Positions 30,872 to 41,429 of a stretch of DNA of 64,000 bases are shown one piece after another. Under the pieces are notes generated by a model. It was given only the letters and a program-made list of their open reading frames with translations. It did no database searches and was not told where the DNA came from. The stretch's first letter is position 1. Each line of letters opens with the position of its first letter. Position numbers and translations under genes: made by a program. Origin of the DNA: Atrina japonica (lineage: Eukaryota; Mollusca; Bivalvia; Pterioida; Pinnidae); assembly GCA_030159075.1 (NCBI GenBank), contig BROG01000233.1:505001-569000 (forward strand), written 5' to 3'.

Positions 30872-30926
30872 ATGGAAAGTTTGTGGACACATTTGATTTT
30901 AATTGTTTTTGGAATGAATAACAGTG
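30872..30926 (+). CDS. Exon 1 of lectin gene: signal peptide
   Basis: The ATG at 30872 opens 18 codons with a hydrophobic core (HLILIVFG) and ends at the strong donor GTAAGT (30927-30932). Short signal-peptide first exons of this kind are usual for secreted lectins. Confidence 0.82.
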
Positions 30927-33128
30927 GTAAGTAAATCACTATTTTGAATTTTTGTCGACAGTTGCCGAACTCGGTTAATTGGGACTTTGCCAACCGTCCG
31001 TCATGAACCATTATCTGTTTTAGGTCACCTGAGCCAAAGGGGACTTATTGCAATCGTCTTCTGTCTGGCGTCGTCCGTTATTAATAGGTCAATTTCAACG
31101 AAACTTGGCAGGAATCATCCCCATGTGAGGCCGCATAATGTTTGCGTATGAAAAGGGGCTAGGACTCATAAGGGCCTCAAAAGGACTGAAACCTCTAAAA
31201 ATCTTCGCATGAAAAATGATCATATGACTTTGAAATTTTGTATGCATGATTGTAAAGTTAATATTTACGAAGTTTGCGAATGAAAATGAAATATATCCAT
31301 AAACGAACCACCAGGTGGCGCTTCAGAAACAAAGGGTACAATTAAATTACAGTTTGTTGAATAACTCAAAAGTCATTGACTTTTTTTATACATATATATG
31401 AGAAAGTTGTTATGAATTATCTAAGGATCGTTATTTAAGGTCATGGGATCTTGCCATTTTCAGTTACAGCATACATATACCTAACTATTTTGTAAGCGAC
31501 TCAAACTACACTTTTCCTCATACAATGTTGAAACAGGGAGGATGTGTGTATATGTAGTGAAGATATGTATCTCTCCTTCTGGATGCATTCCCCAGAATTT
31601 TGTGGATTTGGCGGATTCATTTTCAGTAGCAGTATTCATATACCTACCCGTTTTGTGTAATCAACTTCTACCACAGTTTTCCACGTACAACGCTGAAACT
31701 CGACAGGATGTTTGTATACATATTAAAAATATGCACCTCCCCTTGTGGATGCATTCCGCGTATTTTGTGGATTTGGTGGAAACAGCCATTTTCTGATTGG
31801 TTGAAATTTCAACATTATCCTATTTCAATTGTATTGGTTTCGTTGCTACGGCAACCAAACCGAGGTTCCTTATCAGTCGAAATTTCAAAATTGTCTAATT
31901 TGTATGAAAAATGGTATTATGGGGTATTCAATTTATTGGTATTGTTGCTATGGAACCAATTCCAGGATTGCCACGATATAACTGGGATTTTGTTGAAAGT
32001 GGTGTTAAACAATAATAAACAAACAAACAAACCAATCCCAGGCGTCTGATCGGTCGAAATTACAATATTGTCAGATTTTGATGAAAATTTGGTATTTAGT
32101 GGTATCAAGATATTGCGAATTCAACCGTATGGGTTTCTTTGCTATTGGGGCCATGCTGAAGCTTATGATTGGTTGAAACTTCAACATTGTTCGATTTATA
32201 TCAGTTTGTTGTTATTTAGTATTAATAATTGCAAATTCAACTGTATGGGTTCCGTTGCCATGGGAATAGATGCGAGGTTCCTGATTTGTTTAATTTTCAA
32301 CGTTTTCAGACTCAGCTGTGTTGGCATGTTTTGATTGCTACGGGTTTTTTTTTTTTTGGGGGGGGGGGTGTTGTGGGGTGGACACCATATAACGGTCGCT
32401 GGTGCAATAAGACCCTCTTTATATAGGAATTTGATTTTGTTAAGGCCTCTTGTTTCTTTCAGCCTGTCAGATCAAGCAGACACTTCAAAAGATATATGTC
32501 CGACATCTGAATTACAACGTAGGTTCCACGACTTATACATCGTCACTTCAAATGAAAACAACCGGACAGAAGATCCAGCAGTGTTTTCTACTGTGTTCCC
32601 AAATTCCGGAGTGTGCGTCGCTTCTTTACAACACTGAAACTACTGAATGTATCATATTTTCGGAAGTGTTACTAGATCCACCACTGGAATTCTCCAACAG
32701 TCTTGTGAAGGCTTATTACATTGATGGTATACAAAACACTACTTTGATGTAGTTTTGTTAACTTGTCTTCACGAGTATCTGTGTTTGTTTCGTGTTTTTT
32801 GTTTTGTTTTGTTTTTGTTTTCTTTTTTTGGGGGGGGGGTAGTGTCTATTTTTTCTTGTTAAAGATTATTTTCTGTTATTGTGGGGTTTTGTGTTTAGTG
32901 TGGAGTTTAAGTGTATTGTCTTGGACTGAAATGTCGCTATTTTATGGGGTACAGCCATTTTATGGTATATATATAGTAGAAAATTTTTATTCAGAACTAA
33001 CTCTGTCTGAAGAGCCGCTATGGCTGAAAGCGCTAACAGAAAAATAATTATATTTACTTTGATCAAAGGAATGTGTTCTGAATAATATTTTTTCTACTAT
33101 TTCTACTGTACCAAGGACTTTTTATTTC

Positions 33129-33189
<61 letters not shown>

Positions 33190-33495
33190 GGTTGTCAACG
33201 AGTAACCGGTTAACCGAGTCCGATTATCTAAAATCAGTACTCGATTATTCGAACATAATTTAAAAATCACTGTATTTTGCATTTTTGAAATATGTAGAAA
33301 TAAAAATGTAAGTCTAGCTGATTTGACCAACCGTCTATCCTTGTTAGATTTGTGTTTATACAACGATTAGTGTCTTAATACATTTTGCGTGTTTTGCTAA
33401 ATCCAGCGGGATTTCAGTCTGATTATGTATATTAGTTTTAAAATAACTTTGTCTTTAGTGCCGTTTAAAGATCTGTTAAGCTTAATCGCTGGTTA

Positions 33496-33593
<98 letters not shown>

Positions 33594-36500
33594 TGATATA
33601 CACGATTGTGTAAAGGTAAACCGGAAAGTTTCAATTACGATTAAACTGAGGCTAGGGTTATAAATTATTACAAATTCATGTTGTGTCACATATAAGATTT
33701 TTAGACAATTGATAACAGTGTTTATCACCTTTCGGTTATGAAAGGCTTCACGTGAAAACATTGTGTTTCTGCAATAGAAAGCCTTAGGTATGGTGACCAC
33801 AAGTAAGAACAAGTACAGTATAATTATGATGTATTGCCTGGTTTGAAATGCTCACTGTTCTGCGGGAAATAAGTTCTCACGCACGAATTATATCCTAGCG
33901 TCCGTTTATTACCGTATCTAAACTAATCAAAATAATTGATTATGTATTTATTTGCACTCTAATTGCAGTTCAAGCAATATATCAAAATAATGAAAGTAAT
34001 GGTTTATAGAAATGAACATGCACAATTTTTTTTCACTTTCTTTTCATTTCCGATATTTGTCTACCATACATTAAATAATACTTCATTACATTCTACAAAT
34101 GAATTCTCATTCCACATATTGATTTTGAAATAACATTAATTTATCATAATTATCATTCTACTGGGAACTCCTACCACAATCAATTAGTGCTGCTGTAATT
34201 ATAATTGCGTCACACAGAGAGAGAGAGAGAGAGGTTATCCGGAACATTTCTTTTGAGTTAGGTTTGATAGTTGTTAAAGTATAAATGATTATAAACACGA
34301 CTTCGTGGTACCTTAGGGGTTAGATACAATTTATGTTTAAGATACATGTCCTGGTGTAGAACAATTACTTTTCCTTTTTTGTATCCCCCCCCCCCCTATA
34401 TATACACGTACCATTTGAACATGATGATGGCTACGTATCGATAAAGAACAAAAAAATAATATTCACGTGTAACAGAGCCGGCCTGGCTCAGTCGGTAACG
34501 CGATCGACTATAGATCTTGAGGTCGTGAGTTCGAGTCCAGCCGGCGACAGGCGGATGAGACAGTCAATACCGAGGTCCCGTGTCACAGTAGGTGTCGGCA
34601 CGTTAAAGAACCCTCACCGCTCAATGACCGTAAGTGCCGAGCAAAGGCCAAAATATGAAGCCCTTCACTGGCATTTTCGTGACGTCTCCATATGAGTCAA
34701 ATATTCTTGAGTGGGACGTTAAACAAACAAACAATCACGTGTAACAGAGACAAGTGCTTGTTCTACCTTTTTAAAACCCTACATCCGGACGCAAATAAAA
34801 GGGATCAGCCGAGTACCTATGATCATTGTGTCAGAACTGCAAAGAAACAATAGAGAAGTGATTTTGACTGATATATCGATCTATTTGACCAAGGATAAAT
34901 TTATATTTTAGTAATGATAGGTAAATCCAAACTATTTAGAAAACAAAATCTTCTACAGGAATCTTGAAATCAAAAGACAACGTTAATTACTTAGTCTAGT
35001 GACATGATTTCATTCTCGACAGTCTTATATGCGTGTTCAATACAACTGATCATGATGCCAAATAGTATATATTTTTTCGTGTACCTATTTTCATGAATGA
35101 ATTTAAATAATCAGGCATTTTTGAACCTAAGTAGTAAGATATATCGTTTTAAATTTGTATGGGTTTTAATGTTTCGCCAGCAACTGTTCGTGGTGTCTGC
35201 TCCTTCTCGGGAAAGCGATGTTTTGTCTCAAAGGTGAAAGCGGTTGGTGTTTAAGAAACTAAATAAATGAATGAATAATAAATAAAAAAAAATGAAAATG
35301 ATTGTTTTATCAGCAATATTGCCGGTTTTGTTAATAAATGCACCAACACCACCGATATATGAAGCCTAACATTTTTCTGATGAAATTAAAATTAATGTGA
35401 TAGATAGTTTTAAGTGATTTATGAGAGTTATATAAAACAAAACTGAAATCATATTAAAACTCAAACAGAATAATATTCAACCGAAAGAGATATTTTTCTA
35501 CCCATAATTTTACCTGAGTAATCACTTAGGTATAATTCACACTCTGTTAACAGACAGAGTGATCACTATCAAGGTGGTGAAATTGCGATTTTTAAACAAA
35601 AATGGAAGCAATTGTTTGATATAGTACATATATGAAAATCATATCAATAGAAAGAACACAAAATATAGTATCTCCCTATAACTAGACAAATGTTGGCAAT
35701 TGATGATACTATATACGTATTTTACATCCAAACCTCAGAAAACGGTTATCTCGCAAAATTAACATTGCATCTATGGAGAAATTATGTCATTTATAAAAAT
35801 GAAAATAGAAGCAACTAAACAATAGGTTTCAGCAATAAAAGTTATACCACTGAAAAGTAGATAAAATAGCTAATTACCTATAACTAGGCAAATTTAATGA
35901 AATAACAAATAATGAAGTTATTAGCATTTTGTTCTCCAGTCCCTGTATAAACTATATTAAAAAAATCTCAGGTAATATCGATGAAGTCGCCAATTCGCAG
36001 AACGATTTGTTCACAATCGTTGCACGTGTGTGTGTGAAACGTTTTTTTTCAGGGAAGAAAAGTTTATGATGTGTTGAGGAAACGGGCGGAATATATCAAA
36101 GACATGTCTTGAATGCAGAAAAGAAAAAATGATCCAGTAGCTATACTTATACATTTTCTGAGTATTGATCGTACAATAGACGACATTTCTATCATATGGA
36201 TAGGAAAACTGTTTAAAGGTTTATCAATACCGCAAGAATAGGAAGAATTTATGAAAAAGAATCTTACTATTTATATCCCCTATCGGATAAATACCAAAGA
36301 AAGTAAACCTTGATTGGCATTAGTACTTGTATTAATGTGTTCTATTTAAGGAGTTTTGTTATAACTTTACTCAACTGATAATTGGTAAATTGATACAAAG
36401 GAATATAATTAATTAATCCAGTAATTTTAGAAGATGCACTAAAGTTGGCAAATTTAAATGGTCTATTCCACCATAACTCTATCTCAAACTCGTCTTTTTA

Positions 36501-39500
36501 CTCTTATGTGAGAACTACTTTTACTTAGAAGCTCTTCATTGTACGTCGCATGAGTTTAGGGACTATTCAAAGTAATCTTATAAAATTATAGAGGACAATA
36601 TTCAAATATCAAACATTAGAATCTCCATGTCATTATAAAATAATTTGTTGTCATTAGATGATGAACATAGTATATCATTCAACTTCAGTATCTAATAATA
36701 ATGACTCGACTTAAAATTGGGCGCAGCCATCTCATTCTAGAGTCTAAAATTGGGGTCAATTTATATGCGAGATCGACCATTTCCATAACTCACACCTCCA
36801 TATTTTGCTTTGTTTGCGAGTTGCGAGTCTGTACATTTCAGATGTTTTATTATTTTCAGAACCATAGTACTTACAAGCAAAGAAATATAGATACATACAG
36901 ATGTGAAAGTTTTAGTATTATATAAGTATATGTGATCTAAATAACTCATTTTCTTGTATGTACCGAACCATTCCAAAATCAGCTTATCGGGTTATTTGTC
37001 CAACAAACAGAAAAGCAATTAGAAATTCTGAATGCATCTTTCAAAAAATAACTTTATTTCTTAAATTGAATATAAATTATATAATTTAATTTGTTGAGGC
37101 TTTAGTTCATATCATTTTATTCATCTAGGCGAGTCTCTCTGTCATCGAATTGGTTACATTCACGATAGCAGGGTACCGTTCTGTTACAAAGTCCATGATG
37201 ATCTTGCAAACTCCAAAGGTGCAAGCGTAAACTGTGAACTTGAAGGAGGACGCCTGATGCAAATTGATTCTCCGACCAAACAACACGTAGTGGAGACAAT
37301 TAATTTCATGGGTATAAGCTTATAGTTATTAAATATAACTGCATCTGAGTATGCATAAAGAGTTACTCATGTCGTAGATGTAAATGTTTGTAGAACAATA
37401 CTTTAAACTCACGTGCTCCCTAAAGGTGAGTATAGCATTACAACCAAGTACGCCCGTACCTTGTCCAATCCAAATGTTGGTAGAGTAGAAGTACTGTAAG
37501 GTAAAAATGAACCAATGTATAAATAAACCTGTAATAAAGTATGTTATGGGTTGGATGATCTCGGATGGAGTTTGTATTGTATACATCCAAGACAAATCAC
37601 ATAATACATTGCATCCTTTTCGTTGGCGGTTGTTGAGACGTCTGTACCAATTGTGACGAGGATACACTCCTCACTTGTTTCATTGGACTTGACTGTGGAC
37701 CTACAGCGGGTGTGACCGGTCGACAGGGGATGCTTACTCCTCCATGGCACCTGATCCCACCTCTTGGTTTCCAGAGGTCCGTGTTTGTCGATTTTTACCG
37801 GATTTGTATCTATGTCCTGGACATTCTATTGATTTATACTTTGGTATCTGAAATTTTTATATATTTAAGATCATTTATAGAACGAGATTATTGTCCAACT
37901 GGCATCTTATTTCGATAATTTTGTCTTGCTAACTTACTACTCTATGCCACTGGTTCAGTTCTAAATTTGAATATTGTTTTATGCCACACTCAACAATTTT
38001 TCAGATATATGGTGGCGGTTAGTTTTTAATGATAGAAGAGAGAACCTGCTAAAAAGTCTCTTTTAATTTTGTATGTGGAATTGTTGTGCGAAGAGACGAG
38101 AAGTTGTATGTTTGATAAAGAAAAGTGGTCTTTCAGCAAACTGTCGGCATTCCTATGGGAACCAATTGTGCCCCTTTATCGGGCGACCTGTTCCTTTATT
38201 CCCACAAAGCAGACTTCACTCAGAAACTGCTGAGTCAAAAGAAGAAAAGCGGTGTCCTTTAATACATATGTTAATGCGATATATCCCAGCGAACCAGAAA
38301 TTAATGATCAACAGAATCAAGCACACACACGTCATACTTAGACATTTTACTTACTATAGACACAGACGGGAAATTGGCAACTAAGCTATGCGACAAGCGC
38401 GACGATTTCGGCTTTCCTATTGTACGTTTACCACATTTAGGTGGTAATATCCCACTCTACAGTCACCCGCATATGGAGTTTATATTTCACAAATGATCCG
38501 ATATGTCAAACGTGTTCAACATATGAACATTTCGTATACAGATGTCAACTACTCACTGACAAAGTATTAACAGAGGGAGATCGAAAACCGCGTTTGATGT
38601 CAACGTTCAGCAAATTTTACGGTCGGTATAATAGTCGAGTTTGCGATTACTCTGTTTCACTAGGTGAAATGTTGAGTTGCCTTTTCGTTGGCGGTTGTTG
38701 CGATTGTACCAATTGTGACGAGGATTCGTTCCTCAAGTATGTCATTTGGACTTGACTGTGGGTGTGACCGGTCGACAGGGAATGCTTTCTCCTCCATGGC
38801 AGCTGATCCCACTTCTTGGTTTCTAGATGTCCGTGTTTATCCATTTTAACAGATTTGTATCTATATCCTGGACATCCTGAAGATTTATACTTTGGTATTT
38901 GAGATGTAATATATATATATATATATATATATACAGGGATTTTTCTGGGTATTTTGGGAAAAGGCCCCTGTGGGTTATTTGGGAAAAATGTATCGACAAA
39001 ACCACAAAATTGGGAAAAATGACAAAGACTGTCGAATTAAGTCATTTTTTTTTTAACTTTCTATAGTAATACAGTTGTTACAAAGCAATCCGTCTTTGTT
39101 TCCTATTTTTGAAATCAATTAACAAGGCATCCAAGTCACTCTCAGACAAAATCATCAACCCCCAATTCTGCAACAAACTTAACAAAGTCTGCAAAGTTTG
39201 CCTGTGCCCATTTTTTTCTTAGGATAAAATAGACAATTTTGAAGAGTTTTTTTATTACACTTCTATTCCGTTCAATGTTCTGTTCATCAGATTCGTGTTT
39301 AGATTTGATCAACATATCATATAGTGGTTTTCTTCTGGTCAGTTGCCTTAGTTTTAACATACTGTTTTTCTGCTTCTATGTGGCGCTTGCTACATTCATG
39401 TTTTTTAAGTTTACGTGTGGGGTGTGTCCCCAATTTGACTCCAATATTTTGAAATTCAATGTTATTAGAATCAGTAGAAGCGAAAAGTTCACAGTATTTG

Positions 39501-40340
39501 CAAAGAAATCCTTCTTTACAATTTGAAAAATACAGCCATGGAAATACGTTTTCATAATTTGAAGCACGAAATTTAGGCTGATCAGGCATGCTAGAAGTCG
39601 AATTAGATTCTTCTGATGAACTTTCAGACAGTGGCTGACTGTCACCGGCTTCGACTTTTTCCCGAGTTTGACAAGGGCTTTCACTTACGCTTACGATAGT
39701 CTGTCACCAGTATCGGAGTTTCGGACCTACATTCACCCATTTCCATTTCTTCCCCAGTTTGAGTAGGGCTTTCATTTTCTGGTTCGCATGCTGTAGAAGT
39801 ACTGGCCTTACTGAAAAATCCTGTAATTTTCGGCAACTTCTTCGTATCCTCCTTTTTCAACCGCTTCGTGTAATACTTGCTGTTGTGCGACATTTTTTTT
39901 TAAATATAAATCAAATTCACTACGATGTTTGACAGCCATGCGTTTTTATCTTAACGCGAGTAATTGCCGCCCCTTGTTTTTAACATTATAATACTCAATG
40001 TCTTTTATCCTAACCCGAGTAACCGTTCAACTTGCATTGCTTTATTTGTCAAACTTTTTCATTCAATACGTCGATTCAGAGATGTCAAATTACGTCATAA
40101 TTGTCATGTGACTTTCATCACCACGTGATCAAATTTTAGGCACATTTTGTTCAAAATGGCGGACTACGCATATCGATACAAAAGCGTCACGATAAACGAC
40201 AGTATTCAACATGGCAAAGATCCGGATACTTCTTGCCAAGACCGATTGGGAATTTTTTTAGTCAAATTGGGAAAAATGGAGGTTTTTTCCTATTGGGAAT
40301 GGGACCGAATATCGGCCCCTGACGAATGCTAGAAAAATCC

Positions 40341-40423
<83 letters not shown>

Positions 40424-40853
40424 CTCCTCCATGGCAGCTGATCCCACTTCTTGGTTTCTAGATGTCCGTGTTTGTCCATTTTACCAGATTTGTATCTAAA
40501 TCCTGGACATCCTGAAGATTTATACTTTGGTATATGAGATGTAATATATATATATATATATATATAACAACGCAAAGCTTTTGACATGTTTTACTGGTCA
40601 TCTTACATATTTATATTTTTTCATTGATTCACTAGATCACATGAAATACAGAATTGACGGGATCGCTGTCAATACCACACGGTGGACATTTTCGTCCGGG
40701 TTAGAGATTCCGCATATGTACTGGGACGATGCACAGCCTGACCTTTCACCGCATGACACAAGGTGCCTTTCGATAAATATTAATTTCAACAACCAATGGG
40801 ATGATGTACGGTGCTTTAATAACTGGGGTTATATTTGTGAAAGGTTGTTGTAA
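30872..40853 (+). CDS. Secreted PAN/apple-like + C-type lectin protein, four exons (239 aa)
   Basis: Exons: 30872-30926, 32463-32726, 37129-37311 and 40636-40853. Every intron is phase 1 with GT...AG ends, and the exon lengths (55, 264, 183, 218) sum to 720 nt, exactly 240 codons with the stop. Residues 1-18 are a signal peptide ([14 protein letters not shown]). Residues 19-106 form a PAN/apple-like cysteine domain. Residues 107-239 form a C-type lectin domain with NCELEGGRL, a QPD sugar-site motif (QPDLS), a QWDDVRC in place of the usual WND, and terminal YICE. Such proteins are secreted, bind carbohydrate with calcium and act in bivalve innate immunity or feeding; that role is inferred. The three introns total about 9.3 kb and are full of repeats. 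A young Ty3 LTR ends 656 bp upstream on the same strand. Confidence 0.88.
31020..31530 (+). repeat. Dispersed bivalve-type repeat in intron 1
   Basis: Opens with TAGGTCACCTGAGCCAAAGG, followed by CTGGCGTCGTCCGTTATTAA and AATTTCAACGAAACTTGGC, phrases characteristic of a repeat common in bivalve introns. It is non-coding, and no terminal repeats were found. Confidence 0.5.
31440..31790 (+). repeat. Imperfect ~165-bp tandem repeat in intron 1
   Basis: Units share CATATACCTA, TTTCCnCnTACAA, CTGAAAC, AGGATGTnTGTAT, CTGGATGCATTCC and ATTTTGTGGATTTGG. Two units are clear (31460-31620 and 31625-31785). Confidence 0.6.
31790..32300 (+). repeat. Imperfect tandem repeats of a ~125-bp unit in intron 1
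   Basis: GATTGGTTGAAATTTCAACATT-type blocks at about 31795, 32045 (diverged) and 32165 are followed by TTGGTATT and GGTTTCGTTGCTA-like blocks, so the unit recurs at least three times. A LINE-tail insertion at 31966-32029 interrupts it. Confidence 0.5.
31966..32029 (+). mobile_element. 64-bp LINE-tail insertion with target duplication
   Basis: ATTGCCACGATATAACTGGG...GTGGTGTTAAACAATAATAAAC matches the 3' end of the LINE at 18600-18666. Flanking AACCAATTCCAGG (31953-31965) and AACCAATCCCAGG (32030-32042) form a 13-bp target duplication with one mismatch. It is an extremely 5'-truncated insertion. Confidence 0.75.
32463..32726 (+). CDS. Exon 2 of lectin gene: PAN/apple-like domain
   Basis: The acceptor TTTCTTTCAG ends at 32462 and the donor GTATAC starts at 32727. 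The 88 codons include [10 protein letters not shown], a [11 protein letters not shown] cluster and TTECIIF, the cysteine spacing of PAN/apple-like domains, which bind proteins or sugars. Confidence 0.82.
33132..33187. repeat. (TA)n microsatellite
   Basis: About 28 uninterrupted TA units in intron 2. Confidence 0.95.
33499..33589. repeat. (TA)n microsatellite
   Basis: About 45 uninterrupted TA units in intron 2. Confidence 0.95.
33590..34470. other. Intron 2 sequence without recognised features
   Basis: AT-rich. A (GA)n run of about 8 units lies at 34217-34233 and a C-run at 34386-34396. No exon was found. Confidence 0.4.
34478..34734 (+). mobile_element. Full-length tRNA-derived V-type SINE
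   Basis: The head is tRNA-like, with box A (TGGCTCAGTCGGTAA) and box B (GTGAGTTCGAGTCC). It is followed by the conserved body GGCACGTTAAAGAACCCTCA, GCTCAATGACCGTAAG and GACGTCTCCATATGAG, and by the tail ACGTTAAACAAACAAAC. The 15-bp flanks at 34463-34477 and 34735-34749 are identical, a perfect target duplication, so the insertion is young. It resembles SINE families reported from bivalves; the exact family is not assigned. Confidence 0.9.
34750..37128. other. Remainder of lectin intron 2
   Basis: AT-rich sequence with no coding exon, recognisable transposon or RNA gene seen. Confidence 0.4.
37129..37311 (+). CDS. Exon 3 of lectin gene: first half of C-type lectin domain
   Basis: The acceptor TTCATCTAG ends at 37128 and the donor GTATAAG starts at 37312. 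The exon encodes [11 protein letters not shown], then [20 protein letters not shown] and ETINFM. The first cysteine pair marks a long-form lectin domain. Confidence 0.85.
37618..37863 (+). mobile_element. RT-element 3' end, subfamily A, in lectin intron 3
   Basis: Starts abruptly at TTTTCGTTGGCGGTTGTTGA, carries the whole common 3' UTR and ends at TTTGGTATCTGAAATTTTTA. Confidence 0.8.
37955..38025 (+). mobile_element. SINE-like fragment
   Basis: TTTTATGCCACACTCAACAA and CAGATATATGGTGGCGGTTA match a widespread molluscan SINE body. Confidence 0.45.
38020..38907 (+). mobile_element. Rearranged RT-element copy, subfamily A, in lectin intron 3
   Basis: From 38110 the order is the RT core (GTCGGCATTCCTATGGGAAC, encoding a [11 protein letters not shown] motif), a deletion, the YRHRREIGN region, the C-terminal [12 protein letters not shown] segment and the 3' UTR. 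The preceding 38020-38105 resembles the upstream coding part in inverted orientation (compare 16427-16480), showing an internal rearrangement. The copy ends in GAGATGTAATATATA, merging into a TA array. Confidence 0.65.
38908..38933. repeat. (TA)n microsatellite left of hAT
   Basis: About 13 TA units, interrupted by the hAT element at 38934. Confidence 0.9.
38934..40343 (-). mobile_element. hAT transposon (1.4 kb) inserted in a TA array
   Basis: Terminal inverted repeats CAGGGATTTTTCT (38934-38946) and AGAAAAATCCCTG (40331-40343) are perfect over 13 bp and have the CAGGG start typical of hAT elements. TA-array sequence on both sides is compatible with an 8-bp target duplication. It is too short for a full transposase gene of about 600 codons, so it is an internally deleted, non-autonomous copy. 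Subterminal GGCCCCTG motifs occur near both ends. Confidence 0.85.
39142..39893 (-). pseudogene. Truncated hAT/ZMYM-like transposase inside the hAT element
   Basis: Minus strand from the ATG at 39893: a lysine-rich start ([19 protein letters not shown]), a Ser/Thr/Glu-rich linker, then a TTF/BED-type zinc-finger region with [24 protein letters not shown] and spaced histidines, then [20 protein letters not shown] up to 39142. Frame changes near 39685 and 39360 break it, and the catalytic RNase H domain and the C-terminal dimerisation region are missing. In full-length relatives the finger binds the transposon ends. Confidence 0.65.
40344..40420. repeat. (TA)n microsatellite right of hAT
   Basis: About 38 TA units continue the array split by the hAT insertion. 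Confidence 0.95.
40421..40566 (+). mobile_element. Second copy of an RT-element tail plus TA array
   Basis: TTCTCCTCCATGGCAGCTGA to CTTTGGTATATGAGATGTAA repeats 38788-38907 almost exactly, and again ends in (TA)n (40543-40566). The two tails flank the TA array and the hAT element as a direct repeat. Confidence 0.8.
40636..40853 (+). CDS. Exon 4 of lectin gene: second half of C-type lectin domain
   Basis: The acceptor TTGATTCACTAG ends at 40635. The exon encodes YRIDGI (in place of WIGL), [17 protein letters not shown] (QPD motif), RCLSI, QWDDVRC and YICE, followed by TAA at 40851-40853. Confidence 0.85.
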
Positions 40854-41101
40854 CCAGCACCCGAAATCATCAAATTTATTCAATACTCAAAATTGATTTC
40901 ATTATTTTGACTATATAGCTATATATAAACTTGGGTTTGAATGATTAGCGAAAAGGTTATTATTTTCTGTCATTTACATGTAAATTAATGCGTCTCACTT
41001 ATGATTTATTTATAAAAAATGAAGAAATATGTTGAGTACATACTCAAATAATTTTAAATATTTCTGATGTTTTCTTCAAAAGAGCAATAATTTTATCATT
41101 A

Positions 41102-41424
41102 TTTACAAATTTTACGGTAGGTATAATATTCTTGTTTGGAATTACTCTGTTTCACAAAGTGAAATGTTGAGTTACCTTTTCGTTGGCAGTTGTTGAAACG
41201 TTTGTTCCATTGTGACGAGGATTCACTTCTCATGTATTTCATTGCACTTGACTGTGGACTCACGGCGGGTTTGACCGGTCGACAATGGATGCTTACTCCT
41301 CCATGGCACCTGATCCCATCTCTTGGTTTGCAGAGGTCCGTGTTTGTCTATTTTTACGGGATTTGTATCTATGTCCTGTACATTCTATTGATTTATACTT
41401 TGGTATCTGAAATTTTTTATATTA
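41102..41424 (+). mobile_element. RT-element 3' end, subfamily A
   Basis: Starts within the coding end (TTTTACGGTAGGTATAATAT) and carries the 3' UTR with the ACCGGTCGACAATGG variant, ending at TTTGGTATCTGAAATTTTTT. Confidence 0.8.
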
Positions 41425-41429
41425 CAATT

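Noticed and set aside
33103..33812. ORFs with long Tyr-Ile repeats on the minus strand (also at 38823-39005, 40258-40587 and 43535-43765)
   Set aside because: They are translations of (TA)n microsatellites, not genes.
34474..34550. tRNA gene
   Set aside because: Box A and box B are present, but the arms pair poorly and the sequence continues into a SINE body with tail and target duplication.
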